A DNA stretch of 64,000 bases from Plotosus lineatus (GCA_024760905.1 CM045729.1:82480050-82544049), one strand, 5' to 3'. Shown: positions 1 to 9,781, numbered from the stretch's first letter. Notes: generated from the sequence alone by a model not told the origin. Numbers and translations are program-made.

Positions 1-1145
1 ACAGGGTGCTGATGGAAATTGGACTACTGTTGGTCGAAGAAGGCGAGGCGGGAGGCGTGTCCGTAGGCAGAGAGAGAAGAGGAAAAGTCTAGGACTGAGA
101 GTAAGGACTTTGAATGTTGAACTATGCAAGGAAAAGATGGAAAGCTGGCTGACATGATGCAGAGGAGGAAGGTGGACGTACTGTGTGTTCAGGAGACCAG
201 GTGGAAAGGTAGCAAGGCTAGAAGCTTAGGAGTAGGGCTTAAACTATTTTACCATGTTGTGGATAGGAACAGAAATGGAGTTGGAGTGATCTTGAAGGAT
301 ACGTTTGTCAGGAATGTTCTAGAAGTGAAAAGAGTGTCAGACAGAGTGATGAGTCTCAAGTTAGAAATTGAAGGTGTGATGTTCAATGTTAGTGCTTATG
401 CCCCACAGGCAGGATGTGTGCAAAAAGAGAAGGAGAGATTCTGGAGGGAGTTAGATGAAGTGATGCAGAGTACCCCCAGAGGTGAAAGAGTGGTCATTGG
501 TGCAGACTTCAATGGACATGTTTGTGCAGGAAACAGGGGGGGGCGAGGAAGTGATGGGTAGGTTTGGTATCCAGGACAGGACCACAGAAGGACAGATGTT
601 GATCGATTTTGCAAAAAGGATGGAAATGGCTGTGGTGAATACTTTCTTCAAGCAGAAACAGGAGCATAGGGTGACTTATTTTCATAAGTGGAGGTAGGAG
701 CACACAGGTAGACTACATCTTGTGTAGGCGATGTAATTTGAAGGAAGTCAGTGACTGCAAAGTAGTAGTGGGTGAGAGTGTTGCCAAACAGCAGAGCAGA
801 AGACAAAGTGGTGGAAGTTGAAAAAGGAAGAGTGTCATGTTGTCTTCAAGGAGGAGTTGAAACAGGCTTTGGGTGGTCAGGAAGTGCTTCCAGATGACTG
901 GACAACCACAGCAAATATGATCAGGGACACAGGTAGGAGAGTACTTGTGTGTCCTCTGGAAGGAAAGTAGATAAGGGGACTTGGTGGTGGAATGAGGAAG
1001 TGCAGGAGTGTGTACAAAGGAAGAGGTTAGCAAGAAGAAGTGGGACATTGAGAGGACTGAAGAGAGTAAACAGGAGTACAGGGAGACACAGCGAAGGTAA
1101 AGGTGAAGGTAGCTGTGGCAAAGGCCAAACAGAGGGCGTTTGATG
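1..1145 (+). mobile_element. Family A (RTE-type, CFDP2-like) LINE, 5' part (copy A1)
   Basis: This is the 5' part of a non-LTR retrotransposon: an end of 5'UTR, then an APE-type endonuclease from about 124. The endonuclease shows LCVQETRW (catalytic Glu) near residue 20 and VVIGADFNGH (the Asp-Asn pair) near residue 122. The reading frame is broken after a G-run at 537-543 and continues in other frames through VDYILCRRCN (about 709-740) into the endonuclease-RT linker (WWWNEEVQECV near 985). It ends about 1145, where a family G element starts on the other strand. The reverse transcriptase is absent. A similar endonuclease was captured by ruminant CFDP2, which supports an RTE/BovB-like assignment. 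It is a dead copy. Confidence 0.8.
124..561 (+). pseudogene. APE endonuclease domain of family A LINE
   Basis: About 145 residues of an apurinic/apyrimidinic-like endonuclease, the enzyme that nicks target DNA to prime reverse transcription in non-LTR elements. The QET and ADFNGH motifs are present; the usual GDFN is ADFN here, as in other A copies. The domain should continue through VDYIL and SDH motifs, but the frame is lost in the G-run at 537-543. The next 150 bases make sense only in a shifted frame (GRFGIQDR to NTFFKQKQEHRVTY, then a stop at 695). The start is the first ATG after the 5'UTR and matches other copies in the window. Confidence 0.75.
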
Positions 1146-1798
1146 ACTCTCTGAGTTCATATCATGTATGTAGGATTATCAAAATTTTCTCGAAGGAGGT
1201 GAGAAAAGTGAGCAAACCAGTCTTCACAACTAATATCTTTAGAGAAGTCACAAATTCGAATAGAGCCAGTTTGCTTTAGTGTTTTCCAGAATTCCTTTTG
1301 GTTATCTCTTGTAGACACTAGTTTTTCTTTCTGTGCAGTATAGTTGGCTCTTCATTTAGAATTGAAGTTTGTTTTGAAAGATTTACGTAATGATTTATAC
1401 ATTGTTCTATTTAAGCCATTATCTCTGTGATCCCGGAGTGCTTTATATATGCTTCAAGTGATCCTGTTCATGGTCCCACCATGGGGGCTATGATTTCACA
1501 TTAATGTCACGGTAACCTGAAAATATCCTTTTGTTGTGGTTGGCAGCCTGGTGGTACAGTTTTGTAAAAACCTTTAGTGAATCCTCGATATTCGTGTCTA
1601 TATACTGAAACAATTTGCTGCTAAAATGATTGAATAGTCCATGAAAATTAGAAATAAATAAGTCACATTGCTCTTTATCCCATATATATTTGGTCTATTC
1701 TCTGGTTGGGTGGGGACCAGATTGGGAATGTGTTGGGAAATATAGTTCCGGTGTATCATGTTCAGTACAATTCATACCAAGTTGCTCGTACCAAGTTC
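1145..1798 (-). pseudogene. Family G LINE, linker between endonuclease and RT
   Basis: Downstream of the intact endonuclease on the minus strand, the reading continues as a decayed linker. I can read PPWWDHE near 1480 (the PWW motif common before the RT domain), then an FWKTLK and a W-AHFSHLL segment near 1200-1290, typical of the region just before RT fingers. There are several stops and shifts. The RT itself is missing because the element is cut off at about 1145 against copy A1. Confidence 0.6.
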
Positions 1799-2656
1799 CT
1801 ATACATTGCTCAAGGAACAATGTATAGGAAAATGGTCAGAGATGTCTCTGTCACAAGTGCCAGCTCCAAAATCCTTAACTCGTGGAAACAACGAGGTTGA
1901 TGCTATCATATAGTCGACTAAACTTGCTCCGTTATGTGTAACACAAGTAAACTGGCCCTCTTTATCCCTAAATAACCTGCCATTCATGATATGAATTCCA
2001 AAAGTACAACATAATTCTACTAACTTTATTCCAAAATTATTATGGTTAAGATTATCTCGACTTGAATGAGGCATTTCAAAATTATCTAAAGGATAGTCAT
2101 CAATATCGTTTTGAATAAAATCCATATTATCATCGGGAATAAAGTCTAGAAAGTCTTTAGTCCTTGCATTTAGGTCACCAGCTAAGAGTAATTGTTTATC
2201 TGGGTGATCAGCAACTATAATGTTAATGTAATGTACTAGGGTGTCAATACCATCATCACCACTCTCATTGCGGTCATAAACTGGGGACCCCTCTGGTGAA
2301 ATATAGGTAAATACAAGTATGGTGTTTTTATCCCAGTCAAAATATTTGGATCTCAGCAATAAAACAACCATGTTTTGAAAATATTCATACAGTCTGACAA
2401 CAATATTATTCTGCATCCACATCTCTTTTATAAAAACAGTCACACCTCCACTGTATCGACCTAGCTGCTTTATTTTATCCCTGACTGTATTAAGTGATCG
2501 AAAACCAGACATGAATGTTGAGAATTCATTTTGAGCTTGCACGAATGATTCACAAAAACACACAATATCAAATTTGCAGCTCAAACGCTTCACCTGTGAA
2601 AATTCATTGTCATGTTTATATGGACCGCCGATATTCCATGTCAAGATGTCAAACAT
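1799..2656 (-). CDS. Intact APE endonuclease domain of a jockey/CR1-like LINE (family G)
   Basis: An open frame of 285 codons covers a complete endonuclease domain. It opens with LTWNIGG (Asn at residue 8), has CES with the catalytic Glu at residue 36, YISPEGSP around 119-124, LLLAGDLNART (Asp161, Asn163), SLVDYMIAS (Asp248) and SDHFPI (273-278). All metal-binding and catalytic positions of the family are present. It probably acted as the target-nicking module of a longer ORF2. The start codon at 2656 sits two residues before the conserved LTWN motif, as is usual when ORF2 begins at the endonuclease. It is much better preserved than its neighbours, so it may be a younger insertion. The clade is not certain. 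Confidence 0.8.
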   Translation of the reverse strand: MFDILTWNIGGPYKHDNEFSQVKRLSCKFDIVCFCESFVQAQNEFSTFMSGFRSLNTVRDKIKQLGRYSGGVTVFIKEMWMQNNIVVRLYEYFQNMVVLLLRSKYFDWDKNTILVFTYISPEGSPVYDRNESGDDGIDTLVHYINIIVADHPDKQLLLAGDLNARTKDFLDFIPDDNMDFIQNDIDDYPLDNFEMPHSSRDNLNHNNFGIKLVELCCTFGIHIMNGRLFRDKEGQFTCVTHNGASLVDYMIASTSLFPRVKDFGAGTCDRDISDHFPIHCSLSNV

Positions 2657-2689
2657 AGGGCTGTGGCCGCACCTTCAATTCCCAGTTTG

Positions 2690-3010
2690 TTTACTCTCTC
2701 TGTGTGTTTGTCCTTGTCCTTGACCTTGCTTGTCAGTTTCATTTCCGGGTCCAAACAAACCGGCCCATGTGGGTATGTTTATGTTGAATGATGGCTGTTT
2801 GTACGTCCGATACTTTTTCTCTTGCAATACTTTTGGAGTCTCTATCGGACACAAACACTTGGCCTTTCACAATCAACTTGTTTTGACGCATCTTCGGGTT
2901 GTGTCCTGCATCTCGGGCAGGTTTTTACAGCAATGTAACACACTCTTGCTCAGGCAATGGCTTGTTCAACACATCTTCCAGGTTCTTTTTACAGGTAAGG
3001 AATGAAAAAC
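2690..3010 (-). pseudogene. Possible ORF1 tail / spacer of family G LINE
   Basis: Immediately upstream of the G endonuclease, the minus strand can be read as a lysine- and arginine-rich stretch (RQNKLIVKGQVF near 2880, followed by VSDRDSK). This resembles the end of ORF1 in some CR1/jockey-like elements. A stop interrupts it near 2935. The assignment leans mainly on position and is tentative. Confidence 0.3.
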
Positions 3011-3178
3011 GGTCCTGTTCCTGTAATATTATGTGTATTGTTTTGCCTGCTTGCTGGTCATGCTGGAAATGTGAATAGCCTCAGGACGGGTTTCTGGAAT
3101 GTGAGTGAAATGAATAGTATAATGACTGTTGGAATTCCTATTGAAGAACCAAACAGCCTCTAATAAACAACTACAGTG

Positions 3179-3180
<2 letters not shown>

Positions 3181-3216
<36 letters not shown>
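3181..3216. repeat. (ATT)n microsatellite
   Basis: About twelve perfect ATT units. Confidence 0.95.
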
Positions 3217-3769
3217 GTTACTCTCTAAATTCTTTCTATTGTAAAATTGTATTGAGTCAGTGTGTTCTCTGTTTTAAGAGGGTAAACAATACTAATTTTA
3301 AATTCCTTGTCCTGAGATCTAACAAATGCTACATTCATAGATTCCATCAACATATTAAAAAGTGCCTTTTGGGCCCCCAAAAATAAGTCAAGTTAGATGT
3401 TTCTGGCAGCATAACATCACAAAAAATAGCCATTAAACATAGAAAAACCCTTCAGCTGTCAAGCAGTTTTTGAGAAATAGTTTGTATAAAATGTATAAAA
3501 TCGTGGTCATTTTGACAAGGTCAAAGGTCAAACAAAAATTGAAAAGCCTACATGCTCCTGTAAATACTCATACCATAGGAAACCTGAATGCAAAATTTCA
3601 GAATGATTCACAAAGCAGTTCTTGTGAGAAAGAGTCCAAACAAAATAGAAATAGAAAAGGCAATGCAGATCCAGACAATGACAATAACCAAACAGGCTGA
3701 TGGCTGAAGGGTAAAACCTATGAGAAAAATCTGGGTAATAAATAAAGTCTGATAAGTAACTCTGTTCAT
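3217..3769. other. Unassigned AT-rich interval
   Basis: Nothing recognisable. No long open frame and no tandem repeat beyond the ATT array before it. Confidence 0.5.
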
Positions 3770-3925
3770 TAGTCAGACAACACAAACTCCACTGTGAAGC
3801 ACGCTGGTGGCAGCATGATGTTGTAGGAACTGAGTCGGTATTCTACTGTAAACAGAACAGAACTTTTCAACAAGACAGTGACATTAGGGATAATGGCAAC
3901 ACTGCAGTGATTTAACAGCAAGGAC
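3770..3925 (+). mobile_element. Decayed Tc1/mariner-like transposase fragment
   Basis: On the plus strand I read STVKHAGGSMML, matching the VKHGGGSIMVWG region of Tc1-like transposases. About 75 bases later, in another frame, comes FQQDSD, matching the QQDND motif that carries the second catalytic Asp. Spacing and order fit the family, but stops and shifts break it. No terminal inverted repeats are seen nearby. Confidence 0.4.
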
Positions 3926-4403
3926 CTGAAGCGGTGAGAATTTAAATACTGTGCTTTTCCACTTTTCCACTTGTAGAGTTGAATACCATAAAATGTGGGA
4001 AAAGCCAGTGAGGAGGGTGAATCACAGGCAAGTCCAAGATCACAACTATCACAACAAATGCAATAGGCAGAATACAACATTTAGCATAAAGTCCAGGCAA
4101 CAAATCAAAAACACAGATCAAAATCAGAGGGTAAGAGGCAAGCAGAGCTCAATCGATCAGATAAACAATACAACAGAGGTAATCCAAATACAAGGGAGCC
4201 AAAATGTGTGTAAAAGTGTCTAAACCATTAAACAAATAGTGCTGGACCACTAAAAGGTGACAGAAGTCCTTTTGGGTATGCTGTCATTCTCTGTTTATTA
4301 TTGTTAATTTTTTTCACAAAGGTTAACTACTAAAAACATCCCTGAGAGAAATAGCAAGTCATAAATAAATGACAAACTATAAGAGATTGTGTTACCTTTG
4401 GAT
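3926..4403. other. Unassigned interval, target of the A2 insertion
   Basis: Nothing recognisable. The right end holds the left copy of the target-site duplication of the A2 LINE. This sequence continues after A2 at 5586, so it was one piece before that insertion. Confidence 0.5.
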
Positions 4404-4420
4404 ACATGGATATAGAACAT
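4404..4420 (+). repeat. Target-site duplication, left copy (A2)
   Basis: ACATGGATATAGAACAT, 17 bases, identical to 5569-5585. The pair exactly brackets the 5'-truncated LINE. Confidence 0.9.
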
Positions 4421-4606
4421 ATATGCCAAGAAAGAGCACCACAAATGCAGTGTTTGCTTTGAGGATGTTAGTAGAGAAGTACAGAGAAGGTCAGAAGGAG
4501 CTGCATTGTGCTTTTGTGGATCTGGAGAAAGCATATGACAGGGTGCCGAGAGAGGAACTGTGGTATTGTATGAGGAAGTCTGGAGTGGCAGAGAAGTTAT
4601 GTTAGA

Positions 4607-5077
4607 GTGGTGCAGGACATGTATGAGAGATGTAAGACAGTGGTGAGGTGTGCTGTCGGTGTGACAGAAGAGTTCAAGGTGGAGGTGGGACTGCATCAAG
4701 GGTCAGTGCTCAGCAGCTTCTTGTTTGCTATGGTGATGGACAGGGTGACAGACGAGGTGAGACAAGAATCTCCATGGACTATGATGTTTGCAGATGACAT
4801 CATGATCTGTAGTGAGAGCAGAGAACAAGTGCAGGAAAATCTAGAGAGGTGGAGGTATGCCCTGGAAAGGAGGGGAATGAAGGTTAGTCTCAGTAAGACA
4901 GAATACATGTGTGTGAACGACAAGGACCCAAGAGGAACGGTGAGGTTACAGGGGGCAGAGATAAGGAAGGTGGAGGATTTTAAGTACTTAGGTTCAACAA
5001 TCCAGAGCAATGGAGAGTGTGGAAAAGAGGTGAAGAAGCGCGTGCAGGCAGATTGGAATGGATGGAGAAAAGTGTGA
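4607..5077 (+). pseudogene. Reverse transcriptase palm/thumb of A2
   Basis: The longest unbroken part of A2: 156 codons from VQDMYERCKTVVRC through the FADD active site (residues 61-64) to the thumb. As a fragment it lacks the fingers, so it cannot be an active enzyme. Confidence 0.8.
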
Positions 5078-5192
5078 CGTGTGATAGGAGAGTATCGGCA
5101 AGAATGAAGGGAAAAGTGTACAAGACGGTGATGAGGCCAGCGATGTTGTATGGTTTAGAGACAGTGGCCCTGGGGAAAGACAGGAGTTAGAG

Positions 5193-5534
5193 TTGGAGGT
5201 AGCAGAGATGAAAATGTTGAGGTTCTCTTTGGGAGTAACGAGGATGGATAGGATCAGGAATGAGTACATCAGAGGGACAGCACATGTTAGATGTTTTGGA
5301 GACAAAGTCAGAGAGGCTAGATTGAGATGGTTTGGACATGTACAGAGGAGGGATAGTGAGTATATTGGTAGTAGGATGCTGAGGTTGGAACTACCAGGCA
5401 GACGGCCCAGAGGAAGACCAAAGAGAAGATTTATGGATGTGGTGAAGGCGGACATGAAGGTTGTTGGAGTAAGAGTAGAAGATGCAGAGGATAGGGAGAG
5501 ATGGAGGCAGATCATTTGCTGTGGCGACCCCTGA
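5193..5534 (+). pseudogene. C-terminal domain of A2 ORF2
   Basis: 113 codons downstream of the RT thumb, rich in Arg (GRRPRGRPKRR near residues 69-79) and ending CCGDP just before the stop. The last 16 coding bases overlap the sequence block that the local SINE shares as its tail. Confidence 0.75.
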
Positions 5535-5568
5535 AGGGAACAGCTGAAAGAAAAAGAAGAAAAAGAAG

Positions 5569-5585
5569 ACATGGATATAGAACAT
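5569..5585 (+). repeat. Target-site duplication, right copy (A2)
   Basis: Identical 17 bases to 4404-4420, directly after the A-rich tail. Confidence 0.9.
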
Positions 5586-5952
5586 GTTATAAATCTGGGA
5601 GAACAAAAAGATCCTTAGCTTGGTATTATCCATCTCACATTCACCTCTAACCCTGGGACACGCCCTACTTACACATCCTAGTCAGTTCACCCCAAGTCAG
5701 ATGATCGCAATACAATCTTTCAGGATTCAATGCAGTCAAATGGCCCATGTGATGGATGATACTTTAACACATGGATACTTTAAGAATAGACCCGCTTTTA
5801 GAGAAAATGAGTTCCTTCTGCGTATGTCATCAGTGAACAGGATCCAGCCTTTTGTGCGCATTGATGCAGACTAAGTTCAGATCTCTAACTGAGAAGCATG
5901 AAATAGTTTCATGCTGTTGTGATGAAACATTCAATAGGCATTCTGTTTATAC

Positions 5953-5958
<6 letters not shown>
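5586..5958. other. Unassigned interval
   Basis: Continuation of the A2 target sequence. Nothing recognisable. Confidence 0.4.
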
Positions 5959-6048
<90 letters not shown>

Positions 6049-6054
6049 TTGTGT

Positions 6055-6113
<59 letters not shown>

Positions 6114-6126
6114 TGTGTCTGTGTAT

Positions 6127-6176
<50 letters not shown>

Positions 6177-6179
6177 TGT

Positions 6180-6266
<87 letters not shown>

Positions 6267-6275
6267 TGTTTAAGT

Positions 6276-6314
<39 letters not shown>

Positions 6315-6335
6315 ATGTGGTGTGTGTGTGTGTAT
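5959..6335. repeat. (GT)n microsatellite, long
   Basis: About 375 bases of GT repeat with rare interruptions (TTTGTG, GGTGTG, TATG). Several open frames appear on both strands, all Cys/Val or His/Thr runs produced by the repeat; none is a gene. Confidence 0.97.
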
Positions 6336-6917
6336 TACCTAAGCTGAGGAAGTCATGTACTTTTAGATAGTGTTTATTAGAGTGCTGCTTTGTTTCCTCC
6401 TCTTTTTCACTACAGACTTCAGTGTCGTGCATTTCTCCCTCTATTTTAAACCCACTCAAGGTTTGGATCATCAGTGACAGCTTCGTCCGGTGTGTGAACC
6501 ATAGAGGCACAATGACTGTGGGGAGAAACCATGGTGTTGATGATAGCTCCATCCACTAGTTCGACTTTGGTTCTACAAATAAACTCTCACACGCTCAAGG
6601 ATTGATGATGAATGATGGATACCTGACCTTTTATCAGCTCAGTTGAGGACTGCTACAAGAGATTATTTTAATGATGCACAACAAATGTGCAGACTGCTTT
6701 GCCATGCACTGTATTTAATACATGTGTCATTTTTAACATTAACTGTAATCTAAACTTGGTATTGAAGTGATGTTGCACTGGAGATTCAACTGCCTGTTTT
6801 TATTGTTAAAATTTAAATTATAACAGTGAAGTTGAACTGTACCCTGATCCACAGCTATCAAAGTGATTCATTTCAATAATTAATTTATTCATGAAGTTCA
6901 CATTATACATTCCCTAA
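6336..6917. other. Unassigned AT-rich interval
   Basis: Nothing recognisable. Confidence 0.4.
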
Positions 6918-7250
6918 TGATCTTCATGGTGCATGGTCAGGAAGCTCCGGCAAGCCAGTCTACCGCGACTCCTACCGACAAACTTATTGCTCCTCCATCG
7001 AGAGTCGTGTGGTTCAACAGCTGTCGTGCAGAGGACAGGAAGGCCCTACAGTCCTTGGTGAGGACAGCAGAGCGGGCAATTGGAACTAGACCCCCCTCCC
7101 TATGTACGTTAACACCGACATCAGAGGAGGGCCAGTGCAATTATCAGGGACCCCACACACATTGAACACGTCGTTTTCTCCCCTCTGGAAAAATTACAGG
7201 ACACTAAAACAAAAACTAACAGCTTTTGCCTGCAAGCTATTAAACGTGTA
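6918..7250 (+). mobile_element. L2/Rex1-like LINE, C-terminal RT tail (family H)
   Basis: The plus strand reads CRAEDRKALQSLVRTAERAIG (residues 31-51 of the open frame starting at 6917), then PPSLCTL and, after a stop and frameshift, a LPSGK motif near 7180. This order (CTAEDR-LQ-VVRTA-IG, LPSL, LPSGRRYR) is the conserved C-terminal tail of fish L2/CR1-type LINEs. Only this tail survives. Confidence 0.55.
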
Positions 7251-7251
7251 A

Positions 7252-7280
7252 CCACCACCACCACCACCACCACCACCACC
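7252..7280. repeat. (CAC)n microsatellite
   Basis: About nine CAC units just after the LINE tail fragment. Confidence 0.9.
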
Positions 7281-7385
7281 TTCACCATCACACACACTGG
7301 TTGAATAACCATCATTCAGACCATCTTCCTGAATAGTGCAATACTCATGTTTAAGCTTTAAGTACAATATTCATGTTTAGAGCAG

Positions 7386-7727
7386 GTAGACAGTGGTGGC
7401 CTGGTGGTGAAGGGCACTGGATTGCTGGGGTTCAAGTCCCACTTTCCACAAGGTTGTCACTGCCCCCCCTCCCCCAACCCAGTGCAGCTGACTGGGTTAT
7501 CAAAGGCCAGCCATGTCTGTCACTGTCCATGGTGAGAGGTTCATGTAAAAGAACCATTGCTGACTTTCGTAAAGAGGAGCTGCGTAGCTGTTAGTGTGTT
7601 TCTGCCCCTTGCTAAAGGGTTGTGTAAGGAACGGCATCCGACCTAAACAAACAAAAAACCCAATGTCAAATCAAACATGCGATGATTAGCTGTGGCGACC
7701 CCTGAGAAAGGCAAAAAGCTGAAAGGT
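7386..7727 (+). mobile_element. tRNA-derived SINE with RTE-like tail (copy S1)
   Basis: The head has pol III promoter boxes: an A box TGGCCTGGTGG (7397-7407) and a B box GGTTCAAGTCC (7429-7439), 21 bases apart. The body carries blocks seen in all copies (CAGTGCAGCTGACTGGGTTATCAAAGG, split here as two blocks, and GAACCATTGCTGACTTTCGT). The tail CTGTGGCGACCCCTGA with AGCTGAAAG is shared with the 3' end of LINE A2 (5519-5550). That makes family A the likely supplier of reverse transcriptase. It is the most complete copy in the window. Confidence 0.8.
7397..7439 (+). promoter_or_regulatory. Internal pol III promoter (A and B boxes) of SINE S1
   Basis: A box TGGCCTGGTGG and B box GGTTCAAGTCC close to the consensus TRGCNNAGYNGG and GGTTCGANTCC. 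The spacing is somewhat shorter than in most tRNA genes. Confidence 0.6.
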
Positions 7728-8100
7728 AATGAAGACTCATGTTTAGAAAAGGTAATAACATAACATTTTAGCACCTTACAATTAAAAGCTCTACCACATA
7801 CCTTGTGTATATGTGTATATATAGGAATATGTGAGTATACACTGTATATAGGTACAGTATATGTGTATAGGAGTCAGGATTTTTAATAGCCATTTGTGTT
7901 TTTTACACACATAGGAATTCTTGTGTGGTTGTTCAAGGAGTCGAGTTACAAACAGGAAAGAAGGCTCAAATCAACCACACACAAACTGCTATAAGATAAA
8001 CACATAAAAATTCTATATCTAAAAGAACCTTACACAGACCCAGCAAACAATACAATAATAACAATAAAAGTAATAAAAATAATAATTTAAAAAAATGTAT

Positions 8101-8132
<32 letters not shown>

Positions 8133-8299
8133 AATAAATACATCAGTAGAAAACCGCAATAAACAAAATTGCACTATATTATATTATATTATATTATATT
8201 ATATTATATTACATTATATTGCACCATGCCCATTGTTTTGTTGGAAAAAAATGAACAGTTCTCTGGGGAAAACAAAATGGCCGCCACTTCAAAGTTAGA
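7728..8299. other. Unassigned AT-rich interval with simple repeats
   Basis: Holds TATG-rich sequence at 7800-7872, an (AAT)n array at 8101-8133 and an (ATATT)n pentanucleotide array at about 8170-8220. No gene seen. Confidence 0.6.
8101..8220. repeat. (AAT)n and (ATATT)n microsatellites
   Basis: About ten AAT units at 8101-8133, then about nine ATATT units at 8170-8220, separated by 37 unique bases. Confidence 0.9.
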
Positions 8300-8750
8300 T
8301 GTTCTCCATTCTCAGAGCAAGGTTTAGAGATTTTCTACAGTCAGTCAGTACATCAGGTTTATTTAACGAGAATCCGCGTTCTTCTGCCGCGGTTCTTGTT
8401 GTTAGCCACTGCGCTCCGGTCCTCTCTGAAAGCCATGTATTCTCCTCAAGCCATGTTTCACAGAAACACAGCATGGAGCAGTCCCTCTGTACTGTAATCT
8501 GAGCATGTGAGCATGTACATCCCTCTGTGCTGCAATCCGAGCATGAAGCACGTCCGTCTTATTTCGCAAAGACTGAACATTTTCAAGCAGTATGACTAGA
8601 AGTGCTAACCTTCCACTGCTAACCAAGCGCCGGAGTCATTGTTCGGCCCGTCCTCGCCTGTCGCATCGCCGCCTGGGTTTATTGTTATCCGGGGTGCGGC
8701 TAGCATTGAGCTGCAGTAGCATATAGAGTTCAGGATAGGAGATAAGCGTG
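8300..8750 (-). mobile_element. L2/Rex1-like LINE, 5' start of endonuclease ORF (family H)
   Basis: On the minus strand an Arg-rich leader (RRCDRRGR) is followed by LLVILLENVQSLRNKTDVLHAR. This matches the LANVQSL-NK-DEL-AR opening of fish L2/Rex1-type endonucleases. The reading then drifts, with a probable frameshift after residue 35 of the frame starting at 8626; further matching blocks appear in a shifted frame. A stop lies in the leader. Downstream domains are absent. Confidence 0.55.
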
Positions 8751-8881
8751 CTCAGTTCTACATGTCCAAAAGGACCGCGCTCTCATAGCTGTAGTAGGGT
8801 CGTACGGTCATAGACGAGCATGGTGGAAAAAACAAACGAACAAAAACAACATTTAAAACAAAGAAACAATTTGACTCTGAG

Positions 8882-8985
8882 GAATATGTGTGTATACACA
8901 GTATATAGGTATAGTATATGTGTATATGTATAGGTATATGTGTGTATACGCAGTATATAGGTATAGTATACAAGTATGTGTATGT
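8882..8985. repeat. Short tandem repeat of an ATATGTGTGTATACRCAG unit
   Basis: Two near-identical copies of a roughly 34-base block (starting near 8883 and 8937), differing at one base in the first 18, with a TATG-rich spacer. A related sequence occurs at 7805-7872. Confidence 0.7.
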
Positions 8986-8989
8986 AGGT

Positions 8990-9193
8990 ATCTGCGCCTG
9001 TGTAGCATAGTAAAATTCTTTAGTTGTGTTTTGTGTAATTTCTTTTTGGAATTGCTGCTAAAGATGGAGCTGCTAAACTGATTTTGATTGTTCATGCAAC
9101 AGTTGAAAAATCTCATCTGGATTTTTTAACTGCAGCAACATGGCATAATATTAATGCAACAAAGCTTCAGTTATCTAAATTTGTATATAATGG
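8990..9193. other. Unassigned interval left of the ERV
   Basis: Nothing recognisable. Ends at the outer edge of the 3' LTR of the minus-strand provirus. Confidence 0.4.
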
Positions 9194-9781
9194 TGTTAGA
9201 ACTTTTCTCCGTGGAAGTTCCTAGTTAAATCTGCACGACCTGGATTCCTGTATCTCAACGTCTGAGAGCGCTCCGGGAGCAACAGACGAGCAACCACACG
9301 AGTGAAATCAGTCTGGTTTATTCATCGGAAGCTCATCGAACACATGCAGTGTCCGCTTATTTACACAGAGGGTTATGCGTGCAAAGCAGTAATTGCATGT
9401 TCATAAAACATATATGTTTGTGCATTGCGGTGCGTAACACTTGGGGATAAAGCATTTCCATATACATGTCTGTGCCCTGAGGCGCTTAACACTTGGCTAA
9501 TTACATTTCAAAGCATTTCCTCATTGTTATACATTGTTACTTTCTGAATCCCACACCCGAACCGAAACACGACACAGGAACAGTTTCATGTGCCTAGCGC
9601 ACATGTCACGATTACAAGTAAAACAGGAAGCTTTAGATATACAGAAGTTACAATACACACATAGTTGCGTCTCATTTCCAATACACACATAATTGCGTCT
9701 CCTTTCCAATACACACATAATTGCGTCTCATTTACAATACACATAGTTGCGTCTCATTTACCCTATCAATTTATTCCTTCA
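9194..9781 (-). repeat. 3' LTR of minus-strand provirus ERV-1
   Basis: Read on the minus strand, the LTR opens TGAAGGAATAAATTG next to a purine-rich tract and closes ...TTCTAACA at 9194, giving the TG...CA ends of an LTR of about 588 bases. It shares R/U5 blocks with the LTRs at 23430-23970 and 28703-28930: AATAAACCAGACTGATTTC, CACTCGTGTGG and CAGGAATCCAGGTCGTGCAG. U3 carries a four-copy tandem repeat. It lacks about 105 bases that open the LTR at 23430. No matching 5-base target duplication is seen at the outer ends of ERV-1. Confidence 0.85.
9661..9761 (-). repeat. U3 tandem repeat (about 31-base unit, four copies)
   Basis: Four units built on TTGCGTCTCATTTCCAATAC with small changes. Direct repeats in U3 often act as transcription enhancers in retroviruses; that role is inferred here. 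Confidence 0.8.

Larger units (their letters stand above)
4421..5568 (+). mobile_element. 5'-truncated family A LINE with 3' tail (copy A2)
   Basis: This insertion of 1148 bases starts inside the RT domain and runs to the A-rich 3' tail (AAAAAGAAG repeats). RT motifs are FVDLEKAYDRVPRE, then LHQGSVLSSFLFAMVMD, then FADD at 4787-4798, then KYLGSTIQSNGE. The C-terminal tail includes RMDRIRNEY, RWFGHVQRR, RRPRGRPKRR and the terminal CCGDP. Three single-base indels break the frame: an extra T near 4598, a loss near 5068-5090 and a missing A near 5173. Both RT aspartates survive. It is the only A copy here with a visible intact 3' end and a perfect target duplication. Confidence 0.9.

Noticed and set aside
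4994..5572. A 192-codon minus-strand frame rich in Ser and Leu.
   Set aside because: It is antisense to the A2 LINE C-terminus and has no known motif. Many Ser/Leu/Phe-rich frames opposite A and D copies are the same kind of shadow (for example 33597-34187).
5959..6335. Several open frames of 100-200 codons on both strands (Cys/Val, His/Thr).
   Set aside because: Pure translation of a GT microsatellite. Similar cases at 41629, 52108, 58470 and 62486 are rejected for the same reason.
7397..7439. A tRNA gene based on A and B boxes.
   Set aside because: The rest does not fold as a tRNA and the unit recurs with a LINE tail, so it is a SINE head.
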